64,000 nt of DNA from Empedobacter tilapiae (lineage in GTDB: Bacteria > Bacteroidota > Bacteroidia > Flavobacteriales > Weeksellaceae): positions 310,001 through 374,000 of the forward strand of contig NZ_SRPE01000001.1 in NCBI RefSeq assembly GCF_004785645.1, read 5' to 3'. Both the position numbers and the translations under genes were made by a program. The stretch's first letter is position 1. Each line of letters begins with the position of its first letter. The notes under the pieces are model-generated. The model was not told where the DNA came from, made no database searches, and saw only the letters and a list, made by a program, of their open reading frames with translations. Shown one piece after another: positions 39,596 through 48,240 of this stretch.

Positions 39596-40342
39596 TTAGA
39601 TTACTTTAGCTTCTTCGTGTAATAATCTTACCAATTCTGCTACGTTGTCTTTGTCGATTAATGTTACGTTACCTCTTTCAGCAGGTTTTACATAACCAAC
39701 AACTTCAACTTTAGTTTCAGTTGCTTCTGCCGCAACAACATTAATTTGTTTTGTACGTGCTTGCATAATTCCACGCATATTAGGAATTCTTAATGCAGCT
39801 TCATCAACCAATCCTTTTTGTCCTGCGATAACAGCTGGCAAAGCAACTTCTACAGTTTCTTTTCCTCCATCAATTTCTCGAACAGCTTTTGCAGAAGAAC
39901 CTTCTATATCTAGACCGATACATCCATTTACAAAACCATAATCTAACATTGCTGCAACTAATCCTGGAACTGAACCTCCATTATAATCAATTGATTCTTT
40001 TCCTGTCAATACTAAATCAAAACCACCATCTTTAGCAGCTTTTGCGATTTGTGTTGCAACAAAGAAATCATCACGTGCATCAGCATCAATACGAATTCCA
40101 TCATTCGCACCAACAGCTAAAGCTTTACGCATTACTGGATCTACAGTTGCATCACCAACAGTTAAAATTGTAACAGTAGCTCCTTGTTTTTCTTGTAATT
40201 CTACTGCTTTGTTTAAACTAAACTCATCATGTGGGTTAATAACGAACTGAACGCCATTTTTATCAAATGATTTCCCGTCAGCTGTGAAGTTGATTTTTGC
40301 TGTAGTATCTGGTACACTACTAATACAAACTAATATCTTCAT
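39596..40342 (-). CDS. etfB: Electron transfer flavoprotein subunit beta
   Basis: AMP-binding partner of EtfA, 248 residues. It shows ISSVPDTTAKINF, INPHDEFSLNKAVEL, and the loop VLTGKESIDYNGGSVPGLVAAMLD, all typical of the subunit, plus PAVIAGQKGLVDEAALRIPNMRGIMQARTK in the second half. It is the first gene of the etfBA operon. The upstream gap to tatC is 68 bp, so a separate promoter is possible, though no TAnnTTTG box was found there. Confidence 0.96.
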   Translation of the reverse strand: MKILVCISSVPDTTAKINFTADGKSFDKNGVQFVINPHDEFSLNKAVELQEKQGATVTILTVGDATVDPVMRKALAVGANDGIRIDADARDDFFVATQIAKAAKDGGFDLVLTGKESIDYNGGSVPGLVAAMLDYGFVNGCIGLDIEGSSAKAVREIDGGKETVEVALPAVIAGQKGLVDEAALRIPNMRGIMQARTKQINVVAAEATETKVEVVGYVKPAERGNVTLIDKDNVAELVRLLHEEAKVI

Positions 40343-40410
40343 AATTTTGTGTTTACTTTTTCTTTTATGTAAAAATAACTAATTTATTTTATTATGCAAG
40401 CATAACATTG

Positions 40411-41244
40411 TTAATTCTTTACTAAGTCTTTGCTTTTCGATTTCAATTGTTTTTGGTAAACTGAATTTGAAACTAATACACTTAGTTCATACAATAACCA
40501 TAATGGAATTGTTACTAACACCATACTATATACATCGTTTGGAGTAATTGCTGCAGCAATTACTAACACAACTATAAATGCATGTTTACGATATTCTTTT
40601 AAAAATTTTGGTGTAAGAATACCAATACTTGTTAAGAAGTAAACAAAAACTGGCATCAAAAACATAACTCCCATTGATAATAATAACTGAACAAACAAAT
40701 CTATATAACTAGGCAATGTCCAAGTATTTCCCACTCCAAATGGATCATATGTAAACAAAAATTGCGTACATAATGGTAACAACATATAATAACTAAATAA
40801 GACTCCTAAAACAAAGAAAAATGTAACCGCAAAAATTGTAAATGCAGCATACTTTCTTTCAGATTCTTTTAAAGCTGGCTTTACAAATCTCCATAATTCA
40901 TAGATAATATAAGGAATCGCTAGAATTATTCCACAAACAATTACTGCAAAAAACTGAGATGTAATTTGTCCTGAAGGATTTAAATTGGTCAGATCTTTTG
41001 ATATATCAAACGATTCTGTATATATTTTTCCAAATCCAGTAAATTCTCCAAATTGATTAAAAATATCAAAAGTTGGAAATGTAGATTTTAAAGGTGCCAT
41101 TATCACATACTCTACTAATTCATCCCAATAAATTGCAACAGCAATAGAAGTTATGATTAATACTAAAATAGAGCGAACTAAATGTCCTCTTAATTCACCA
41201 ACGTGAGCTAAAAAAGACATATTTGATGTTGAACTTTTTGCCAT
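40411..41244 (-). CDS. tatC: Twin-arginine translocase subunit TatC
   Basis: Core receptor of the Tat system for folded proteins. The 277-residue protein has six transmembrane helices and the family marks MSFLAHVGELRGHLVRSIL, FAVIVCGIILAIPYIIYELWRFVKPAL and TPNDVYSMVLVTIPLWLLYELSV. A loop insert around residues 50-80 is longer than in E. coli. It starts 4 bp after the stop of the kdsD-like gene. Its presence fits the Tat-like leader on the amidohydrolase at 1568, though tatA is not in this window. Confidence 0.96.
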   Translation of the reverse strand: MAKSSTSNMSFLAHVGELRGHLVRSILVLIITSIAVAIYWDELVEYVIMAPLKSTFPTFDIFNQFGEFTGFGKIYTESFDISKDLTNLNPSGQITSQFFAVIVCGIILAIPYIIYELWRFVKPALKESERKYAAFTIFAVTFFFVLGVLFSYYMLLPLCTQFLFTYDPFGVGNTWTLPSYIDLFVQLLLSMGVMFLMPVFVYFLTSIGILTPKFLKEYRKHAFIVVLVIAAAITPNDVYSMVLVTIPLWLLYELSVLVSNSVYQKQLKSKSKDLVKN

Positions 41245-41248
41245 ACGC

Positions 41249-42214
41249 TTATTCTATTCCTTCATTAAGAATTGAGTGAATATCTAGAATTCCATAGTAA
41301 TGATTTTCTTCATCGACTACAACTAATTGTCCAATACTATTGTGACGTAAAATAGCCAAAGCTTCTCTAGCTTTCTCAGTTTTATGAATTGTTTTAGGAC
41401 TCATTGATGCAATATCTTTTGCCATTAAATGACTAAAAGTTTCATTATTTAATAGCATTCTACGTAAATCTCCATCTGTTATCACACCTACAATTTTATC
41501 ATCATCTAAAATAACTGTAATTCCATGGCGACCTGACGTTAATGAATTAATCACTTCTGTAATTGAAGAATTTGGATGTACAAAAGGTTTTCTTTCTGGA
41601 TCAACAATATTTTCTACTGTCCATAGAAGTCTCTTCCCTAAAGCTCCTCCAGGATGAAATTTAGCAAAATCATTTTGCGTAAACTCTCTCATTTTCATTA
41701 AAGCAATTGCTAAAGCGTCTCCCATAACTAATTGAGCAGTTGTAGAAGTTGTAGGCGCTAAATTAACAGGACAAGCTTCTCTATCAATATTAACATCTAA
41801 AACTATATCAGAATTTTTAGCTAACTCTGATTTCAAGTTTGATGTCAATCCAATCAAAACAGAAGCATATTGTTTAAGAATTGGAGCCAAGTAAGTAATC
41901 TCTGGCGTATTTCCACTTTTCGAAATACAAATTACTACATCTTCTGGTCTTACAAGTCCTAAATCGCCATGAATGGCTTCTGTAGCATGCAAAAATTGAC
42001 TGGGAGTTCCTGTAGAATTTAAGGTTGCAACAATTTTATTTGCAATATGTGCACTTTTTCCTACTCCAACAACAACCAATTTTCCTTTCGTGTTATATAT
42101 CGCATTTACCGCATCAACAAAAGACTCGCTAATACGAGAAGCTATTGCTTCAAGCGCTTGAATTTCTTCTCGAAAAACACCTTGCGCTATTTGTATTAAT
42201 TCTGAATTTCCCAC
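41249..42214 (-). CDS. kdsD: KpsF/GutQ family arabinose-5-phosphate isomerase
   Basis: Sugar-phosphate isomerase that converts ribulose 5-phosphate to arabinose 5-phosphate for Kdo synthesis. The 321-residue protein has a SIS domain (residues 30-165: GKLVVVGVGKSAHIANKIVATLNSTGTPS, HATEAIHGDLG and CISKSGNTPEITYL) and two CBS domains after about 200 (GRHGITVILDDDKIVGVITDGDLRRM). The start is GTG at 42214; no better in-frame ATG exists nearby. It leads into tatC with a 4-bp gap. Kdo is a lipopolysaccharide component, linking it to the LptF/G-like gene in function. Confidence 0.92.
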   Translation of the reverse strand: MGNSELIQIAQGVFREEIQALEAIASRISESFVDAVNAIYNTKGKLVVVGVGKSAHIANKIVATLNSTGTPSQFLHATEAIHGDLGLVRPEDVVICISKSGNTPEITYLAPILKQYASVLIGLTSNLKSELAKNSDIVLDVNIDREACPVNLAPTTSTTAQLVMGDALAIALMKMREFTQNDFAKFHPGGALGKRLLWTVENIVDPERKPFVHPNSSITEVINSLTSGRHGITVILDDDKIVGVITDGDLRRMLLNNETFSHLMAKDIASMSPKTIHKTEKAREALAILRHNSIGQLVVVDEENHYYGILDIHSILNEGIE

Positions 42215-42367
42215 AATAAAATTTCTATTGTCTATTTTTAATTTTTTTCGTACTTTTACTCCCCTTTTTTATTATCACTCAATTATATAAAAAATTTTGT
42301 GTATATTTAGAGGTATCAAATATAGGAACTATTTAATTTATAATATTAATTTTAGTCTTTTGTGTAG

Positions 42368-44569
42368 ATGGAAGCCACTTCGAAAAACTTAACATCTTAC
42401 CTAAAAAAATATTTTGGTTTCGACCAATTTAAAGGACAGCAGCACGAAATCATTACAAGCTTATTGAATAAAGAAGATGTATTTGTTTTGATGCCAACTG
42501 GCGGAGGTAAGTCTTTATGTTATCAACTACCGGCATTAATGTCAGATGGAGTCGCGATTATTGTTTCACCTTTAATCGCCTTAATGAAGAATCAAGTAGA
42601 CGCTATACGTGGAATTTCTGAAAATGATGGAATTGCTCACGTATTAAACTCTTCTTTAAACAAGTCAGAAACAAAAACAGTTATGACGGATATTAAAGAA
42701 GGTGTTACTAAAATGTTATATGTTGCACCCGAATCTTTGACAAAAGAAGAATACATCGATTTCTTTAAATCGGTTAAAATTTCTTTTTTTGCAATTGATG
42801 AAGCGCATTGTATTTCAGAATGGGGACACGATTTTCGACCAGAATATCGTAATCTAAAATCAATTATCAATAAAATTGGAGATGCACCAATTATTGCTTT
42901 AACCGCAACTGCAACACCTAAAGTACAAGAAGATATTCAGAAAACTTTGGGAATGCAAAGTGCTAAAGTTTTTAAAGATTCTTTCAATCGTACGAATTTA
43001 TTTTACGAAATCCGTCCAAAGGTTGATCAAGACAAACAAATCATCAAATTTATAAAACAAAATGATGGTAAATCTGGTGTTATTTATTGTTTGAGCCGTA
43101 AAAAAGTTGAAGAAATCACACAGCTTTTACAAGTAAACGGAATCAATGCCATTCCTTATCACGCAGGCTTAGATGCCAAAACACGTAGCAAACATCAAGA
43201 TATGTTTCTGATGGAAGATGCAAGTGTTGTTGTTGCTACAATTGCTTTCGGAATGGGAATCGATAAGCCTGATGTACGTTTTGTGATGCATTACGATATG
43301 CCAAAATCTTTAGAAAGTTATTACCAAGAAACCGGACGTGCAGGTCGCGATGGTGGCGAAGGTGTTTGTATTGCTTTCTATGATTATAAAGATATCGAAA
43401 AATTAGAAAAATTCTTAGCAAGTAAGCCTGTTGCAGAACGGGAAGTAGGAATGCAATTACTTTCTGAAGTTGTTGCTTATGCTGAAACTTCAATGTCTCG
43501 TCGTAAATTCTTGTTACATTATTTTGGAGAAGAATTTGACGATAAAAATGGTGAAGGCGCAAATATGGATGACAATATGCGCAATCCTAAAAAAATGATT
43601 GAGGCAAAAGATGATGCAGTAATTGCTTTAAATGTTGTTCAGAAAACAAATCAAAAATTAAAATTAAATGATGTTGTAAATGTTTTAGTTGGTAAAGAAA
43701 CTTCTATTACAAAATCATATAATTTGAGCTCTGAAGATTTCTTTGGAATAGGAAAAGCGAAAGAAGATTATTATTGGAAATCTATTTTGCGTCAATTAAT
43801 TGTCCGTAATTTATTAGAAAAAGAAATCGAATCCTATGGTGTTTTAAAAATCACCAAAGAAGGAAAAGATTTCATTAGTAAACCAACTTCTTTTGAAATT
43901 GCCGAAGATATTGATTTCAAAAAATTATTATCAGAAGGTAGCTTTGATAAAGAAGAAACGTCTTCTGCTCCAGTTGCTTTTGATGATGTTTTATTGAAAC
44001 AATTGAAAGATTTACGTAAAAAAATCTCTAAAAAACATCAAATTCCTCCATTTGCAGTTTTTCAAGATTCAAGTTTGGATGATATGACAATGCAATATCC
44101 CACAACAGTTAAAGAGTTAACAAATGTTTTTGGTGTTGGAGAAGGAAAAGCACAAAAATTTGGGAAAGAATTTGTTGATTTTATAGCTCAGTATGTAAAA
44201 GATAACGATATTATTCGTCCTGAAGACATGGTTATTAAACAAGTTGCTGATAAATCAAGCCACAAAGTTTATATCATTCAATCAACAGATAGAAAAATGA
44301 ATTTAGAAGATGTTGCTGAAGCCAAAAACATGACGATGAGCGACTTACTTTCTGAAATGGAAAGTATTGTTTATCAAGGAACAAAATTAAATATCAATTA
44401 TTATATTGATGAAGTTTTAGACGAAGACCAACAAGAAGAAATTTATGATTTCTTAATGGATGCTGATTCTGATTCAATGTCATCATTATTAGAAGAATTT
44501 GGCGACGACTACGATGAAGAAGAGTTAAGATTAATGCGAATCAAATTCATTAGTGAAGTAGCAAATTAA
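42368..44569 (+). CDS. recQ: ATP-dependent DNA helicase RecQ
   Basis: 3'-5' helicase of recombination and fork repair. The 733-residue protein has FDQFKGQQHEII (motif 0), MPTGGGKSLCYQLPA (Walker A, near residue 46), IDEAHCISEWGHDFRPEY (DEAH box and RecQ loop) and YYQETGRAGRDGGEG. The RQC winged-helix region spans about 400-530, and an HRDC domain (QLKDLRKKISKKHQIPPFAVFQDSSL) lies near 540-620. The acidic tail of about 110 residues is longer than in E. coli. The zinc cysteines of the usual RQC are not obvious in the region after HYFGE, which is odd for the family. Confidence 0.95.
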   Translation: MEATSKNLTSYLKKYFGFDQFKGQQHEIITSLLNKEDVFVLMPTGGGKSLCYQLPALMSDGVAIIVSPLIALMKNQVDAIRGISENDGIAHVLNSSLNKSETKTVMTDIKEGVTKMLYVAPESLTKEEYIDFFKSVKISFFAIDEAHCISEWGHDFRPEYRNLKSIINKIGDAPIIALTATATPKVQEDIQKTLGMQSAKVFKDSFNRTNLFYEIRPKVDQDKQIIKFIKQNDGKSGVIYCLSRKKVEEITQLLQVNGINAIPYHAGLDAKTRSKHQDMFLMEDASVVVATIAFGMGIDKPDVRFVMHYDMPKSLESYYQETGRAGRDGGEGVCIAFYDYKDIEKLEKFLASKPVAEREVGMQLLSEVVAYAETSMSRRKFLLHYFGEEFDDKNGEGANMDDNMRNPKKMIEAKDDAVIALNVVQKTNQKLKLNDVVNVLVGKETSITKSYNLSSEDFFGIGKAKEDYYWKSILRQLIVRNLLEKEIESYGVLKITKEGKDFISKPTSFEIAEDIDFKKLLSEGSFDKEETSSAPVAFDDVLLKQLKDLRKKISKKHQIPPFAVFQDSSLDDMTMQYPTTVKELTNVFGVGEGKAQKFGKEFVDFIAQYVKDNDIIRPEDMVIKQVADKSSHKVYIIQSTDRKMNLEDVAEAKNMTMSDLLSEMESIVYQGTKLNINYYIDEVLDEDQQEEIYDFLMDADSDSMSSLLEEFGDDYDEEELRLMRIKFISEVAN

Positions 44570-44577
44570 ACCTCATA

Positions 44578-44611
44578 AAAAAGCCCAAAGAATGCTTATC
44601 TTTGGGCTAAA
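44578..44611 (+). terminator. Hairpin between recQ and gpmI
   Basis: AAGCCCAAAGA (44581-44591) pairs with TCTTTGGGCT (44599-44608). The 3' flank is only partly T-rich (AAATTATTAC), so termination may be weak. The 3' arm contains the -7 box of gpmI. Confidence 0.6.
44597..44604 (+). promoter_or_regulatory. -7 promoter box of gpmI, inside the recQ hairpin
   Basis: TATCTTTG, an exact TAnnTTTG, in the 3' arm of the hairpin and 21 nt before the gpmI ATG. Confidence 0.45.
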
Positions 44612-44625
44612 TTATTACAAAACAA

Positions 44626-46167
44626 ATGAACAATAAAGCAATATTAATGATTTTAGACGGTTGGGGAATTGGACCAAACCCTGCTGTATCTGCAATCGCT
44701 CAGGCTAATACTCCTTTTATAGACAGTTGTTTCGAAAAATTTCCACATTCTACTTTAGATACTTTTGGATTAGCTGTAGGCTTACCAGAAGGACAAATGG
44801 GAAATTCGGAAGTTGGACATATGAATTTAGGTGCTGGACGTGTAGTTTTTCAAAACCTAGTTCGTATCAATATGGCTGTCGAAAACGGAACATTACAAAA
44901 CGAACCAATCTTAAAAGAAGCTTTTCAATATGCTTTAGACAATAATAAAAAAGTACACTTTATCGGTTTAGTTTCTGATGGAGGTGTACATTCCCATATC
45001 AATCATTTGAAAGGCTTGTTGGATGCAGCAAATCAATCAGGTTTACAACAAAATGTTTTTGTTCATGCTTTTACAGATGGTCGCGATACTGATCCAAAAT
45101 CTGGTGAAGGATTTATTACAGAATTGATGAATCACATGACAAAATCAACAGGAGAAATTGCGTCGATTATTGGTCGCTATTATGCAATGGATCGTGATAA
45201 ACGTTGGGAACGTGTGAAATTAGCGTACGATGCAATGGTGAATGCTGTTGGCGAAACAACAACAAATCCATTAGAAGCAATTCGTGCATCTTATAATGAA
45301 GGCGTAACTGATGAATTCATCAAACCTATTATCGTAACGGATGAAAATGGTCAACCAAAAGCTAAAATCGAGAATGATGATGTCGTGATTTGTTTCAACT
45401 TTAGAACTGATCGTGGACGTGAAATCACAGAAGTTTTAACGCAACATGATTTTCCAGAATTCGGAATGCATAAATTGAATCTAAAATATATCACACTTAC
45501 AGAATATGATGCTACATATACTGGAGTTGCAGTAATTTTTGATGAGAAAAACATTGTCAATACATTGGGAGAGGTTATTGCGAATACTAACCGAAAGCAA
45601 ATCCGTATTGCTGAAACTGAAAAATATCCGCACGTAACATTTTTCTTCAATGGTGGTCGTGAAGAGCCTTTCATTGGTGAATCTCGCATTTTATGTGCTT
45701 CGCCAAGAGATGTGGCTACTTACGATTTGAAACCAGAAATGGCGGCTTACGATATTACAAATGCAATTGTTCCCGAAATTGAAAAAGAATCGGCTGATTT
45801 TATTTGTTTAAATTTCGCAAACACGGATATGGTTGGTCATACAGGTGTAATGTCTGCGGCAATAAAAGCTGCTGAAGTGGTAGATTCTTGTGCAGAAAAA
45901 ATTGTAAATGCAGCTTTAGAACACGGATACAATGTTGTTATTTTAGCAGATCACGGAAATTCTGATTTTATGATGAACGAAGATGGATCTCCAAATACAC
46001 AACACACGACCAATCCAGTTCCATTTATTTTAGCTCAAAAAAACATTGAATGGAATGTTGAACATGGTAAACTTGGAGATATAGCTCCAACAATTCTAAC
46101 ATTAATGGGAATTAAAATTCCTACTGAAATGACTGGAAATATAATTATAAATAGAACAACAGACTAA
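44626..46167 (+). CDS. gpmI: 2,3-bisphosphoglycerate-independent phosphoglycerate mutase
   Basis: Glycolytic enzyme that interconverts 3- and 2-phosphoglycerate using two manganese ions. The 513-residue protein has the metal ligand Asp11 in MILDGWGIGPN and the catalytic serine Ser61 in GQMGNSEVGHMNLGAGRVV, then VHSHINHL, FTDGRDTDPKSGEGF, and the second metal site with NFANTDMVGHTG and LADHGNSD. Length is standard. It heads a four-gene run with the HAD phosphatase, map and the methyltransferase. Confidence 0.96.
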   Translation: MNNKAILMILDGWGIGPNPAVSAIAQANTPFIDSCFEKFPHSTLDTFGLAVGLPEGQMGNSEVGHMNLGAGRVVFQNLVRINMAVENGTLQNEPILKEAFQYALDNNKKVHFIGLVSDGGVHSHINHLKGLLDAANQSGLQQNVFVHAFTDGRDTDPKSGEGFITELMNHMTKSTGEIASIIGRYYAMDRDKRWERVKLAYDAMVNAVGETTTNPLEAIRASYNEGVTDEFIKPIIVTDENGQPKAKIENDDVVICFNFRTDRGREITEVLTQHDFPEFGMHKLNLKYITLTEYDATYTGVAVIFDEKNIVNTLGEVIANTNRKQIRIAETEKYPHVTFFFNGGREEPFIGESRILCASPRDVATYDLKPEMAAYDITNAIVPEIEKESADFICLNFANTDMVGHTGVMSAAIKAAEVVDSCAEKIVNAALEHGYNVVILADHGNSDFMMNEDGSPNTQHTTNPVPFILAQKNIEWNVEHGKLGDIAPTILTLMGIKIPTEMTGNIIINRTTD

Positions 46168-46185
46168 CTTTAACTTAATATAATA

Positions 46186-46608
46186 ATGATTAATAAGATT
46201 ATTGCAGTTGACTTTGATGGAACAATTGTAGATGATAAGTACCCAGATATTGGGAAAGCAAAAATTTTTGCTTTTGAAACTTTACGTCAATTACAAAATG
46301 ACGGCTATCGACTTACATTATGGACTTATAGAAGTGGAAAAGCATTAGATGAAGCTGTCGAATTTTGTAAAAACAATGGTATTGAATTTTATGCAATTAA
46401 CAACAGTTTTGAAGGAGAAGATTTTGATAAAAATACTCAAAGTCGAAAAATAAACGCTGATATCTTTATCGACGATAGAAATTTAGGTGGTTTTCCAGGG
46501 TGGAGTGATGTATATCAAATCATTACAAAAAAGATTGAATTGAATTTACATGATAATGGACAAAAAGCTCCTGAGAAGAAAAAGAAAAGAGGATTTTTCG
46601 GATTATGA
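46186..46608 (+). CDS. Small HAD-superfamily phosphatase (BT0820-like)
   Basis: A 140-residue hydrolase with the HAD motif I VDFDGTIVDDKYPDIG (nucleophile Asp9), motif II in LTLWTYRSGKALDEA and a late acidic pair IFIDDRNLGGFPGWSDV. It matches a compact HAD type known from Bacteroides. The substrate is unknown. The C-terminus is a short lysine-rich tail ending RGFFGL. It begins 18 bp after gpmI and its stop overlaps the map start by 4 bp (ATGA), so the genes are coupled. Confidence 0.85.
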   Translation: MINKIIAVDFDGTIVDDKYPDIGKAKIFAFETLRQLQNDGYRLTLWTYRSGKALDEAVEFCKNNGIEFYAINNSFEGEDFDKNTQSRKINADIFIDDRNLGGFPGWSDVYQIITKKIELNLHDNGQKAPEKKKKRGFFGL

Positions 46609-47414
46609 TACATTTAAAAAGTAAAGAAGAATTAGAACTAATGTACCTAAGTGCTCAATTGGTTTCAAAAACCTTGGGTATGTTAGCCAAAGAAGTAGTA
46701 CCTGGTGTTACAACCAACCATTTAGATAAATTAGGAGGCGAATTTATTCGCGACAACGGTGGATATCCTGCATTTTTAGGAATGTATGATTTTCCTAAAA
46801 ACCTTTGCATCTCTCCAAACCAACAAGTCGTTCATGGTATTCCAAACGATAAGCCTCTTAATGAAGGTGATATTGTTTCAGTAGATTGTGGTGTTTATAT
46901 GAACGATTTTTATGGCGATCACGCTTATACTTTTGCAGTTGGTGAAGTAGATGCTGAAACTGATAAATTACTACGCATCACAAAAGAGTCAATGTTCAAA
47001 GGAATTGAACAGATGAAAAAAGGTAATCGTGTAGGTGATATAGGTTTTGCAATTCAACAATATTGTGAAAAAGAAGGTTACGGAATTGTTCGTGAATTAG
47101 TGGGACACGGGTTAGGTCGTAAAATGCACGAAGAGCCACAAGTTCCGAATTATGGACGTCGTGGATCAGGTAAAAAAATTGAAGAAGGAATGGTTTTAGC
47201 AATCGAACCAATGGTAAATATGGGAACTGAAAAAGTTTTCTTTCATCCTGACGGTTGGACTGTTACAACTAGAGATGATAAATATTCAGCTCATTTCGAA
47301 CATGATGTTTGTGTTGTAGATGGTGAACCAAAATTATTATCAACTTATCAGTTTATTTACGAAGCATTAGGAATCGTATCTGATGAAGAAAAACCTTTTT
47401 TATTCAAACTTTAA
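46605..47414 (+). CDS. map: Type I methionine aminopeptidase
   Basis: Removes initiator methionine from new proteins. The 269-residue protein has the pita-bread fold ligands: VSVDCGVYMNDFYGDHAYTF with both aspartates, GHGLGRKMHEEPQVPNYG with the histidine, VLAIEPMVNMG and YSAHFEHDVCVVDGE with the glutamates. HGIPNDKPLNEGD and NLCISPNQQVVHG are also typical. It overlaps the HAD gene by 4 bp. Map is not with its usual ribosomal-protein neighbours in this window. Confidence 0.95.
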   Translation: MIHLKSKEELELMYLSAQLVSKTLGMLAKEVVPGVTTNHLDKLGGEFIRDNGGYPAFLGMYDFPKNLCISPNQQVVHGIPNDKPLNEGDIVSVDCGVYMNDFYGDHAYTFAVGEVDAETDKLLRITKESMFKGIEQMKKGNRVGDIGFAIQQYCEKEGYGIVRELVGHGLGRKMHEEPQVPNYGRRGSGKKIEEGMVLAIEPMVNMGTEKVFFHPDGWTVTTRDDKYSAHFEHDVCVVDGEPKLLSTYQFIYEALGIVSDEEKPFLFKL

Positions 47415-47422
47415 AAAAATTT

Positions 47423-48190
47423 GTGAAAAAGCTTTTAAAAAAAATCATGAATATTCTACCTCGTCCATTGTTGATTCAAGGTAGTTATATTATTCGTCCA
47501 GTTTTGGTTTGGTTTATGAAAGGAAATCGTTTCGTAGATCCAATTGATGGACAAGGTTATTACAGTTTATTGCCATATGGTTACGAAAAACAGCGTGATA
47601 ATGTGCTTTCACCTGGAACTTTTTCATTGGAAAGACATCGTTTAATGTGGTTGTACCTAAAAAATGAAACGTCTTTTTTTATTGAAAAGGCAAAAGTTTT
47701 GCACATTGCACCAGAGCAATCTTTTATCAAGCGTTTTCGTGCAATGAAAAACATAGAATACATCACAAGTGATATAGAGTCGCCTTTGGCAGATGTAAAA
47801 GCAGATATTTGCGATTTACCTTTTGGTGATGATACATTTGACATCATTTTTTGTAATCACGTTTTGGAACATATTCCTGATGATCACAAAGCTATGAGCG
47901 AGTTATTTCGCATAATGAAATCTGGAGGATGGGGAATTCTGCAAGTTCCAATTTCATATCAACGAAATATTACATACGAAGATCCTACGGTTACAACAAA
48001 AGAAGAACGTAAAGAAAAATTTGGACAATACGATCATGTTCGTGTCTATGGTTTAGATTATTATAAACGTTTGGAAGATGTTGGTTTTATTGTAGAAAAA
48101 GTAGATTACACGAAACAAATTTCTTCAGAAGATGTTCAAAAATATTGCTTAGAAAAAGGTGAAATTTTACCTGTCGTTAGAAAACCTTAA
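47423..48190 (+). CDS. SAM-dependent class I methyltransferase
   Basis: A 255-residue methyltransferase. The start is GTG at 47423, 8 bp after the map stop; a later ATG at residue 9 is possible. The fold motifs are VLHIAPEQSFIKRFRAM, ITSDIESPLADVKADICDLPF (acidic loop binding the ribose) and FDIIFCNHVLEHIPDDHKAMSELFRIMKSGGWGILQVPI. The substrate is unknown. The Y-x-x-D..VRVYGLDYYKRLEDVGF block is common in Bacteroidota members of the family. It is last of the gpmI run, before a strong terminator. Confidence 0.88.
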   Translation: MKKLLKKIMNILPRPLLIQGSYIIRPVLVWFMKGNRFVDPIDGQGYYSLLPYGYEKQRDNVLSPGTFSLERHRLMWLYLKNETSFFIEKAKVLHIAPEQSFIKRFRAMKNIEYITSDIESPLADVKADICDLPFGDDTFDIIFCNHVLEHIPDDHKAMSELFRIMKSGGWGILQVPISYQRNITYEDPTVTTKEERKEKFGQYDHVRVYGLDYYKRLEDVGFIVEKVDYTKQISSEDVQKYCLEKGEILPVVRKP

Positions 48191-48200
48191 TTATATACTA

Positions 48201-48240
48201 AAAAAGAGATTGTTATAAAAAATAACAATCTCTTTTTTTT
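48201..48240. terminator. Bidirectional terminator at the left edge of the accessory island
   Basis: AAAAAGAGATTGTTAT (48201-48216) pairs with ATAACAATCTCTTTTT (48221-48236), with a T run after and A run before. It separates the methyltransferase gene from the convergent recombinase gene. Confidence 0.85.
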
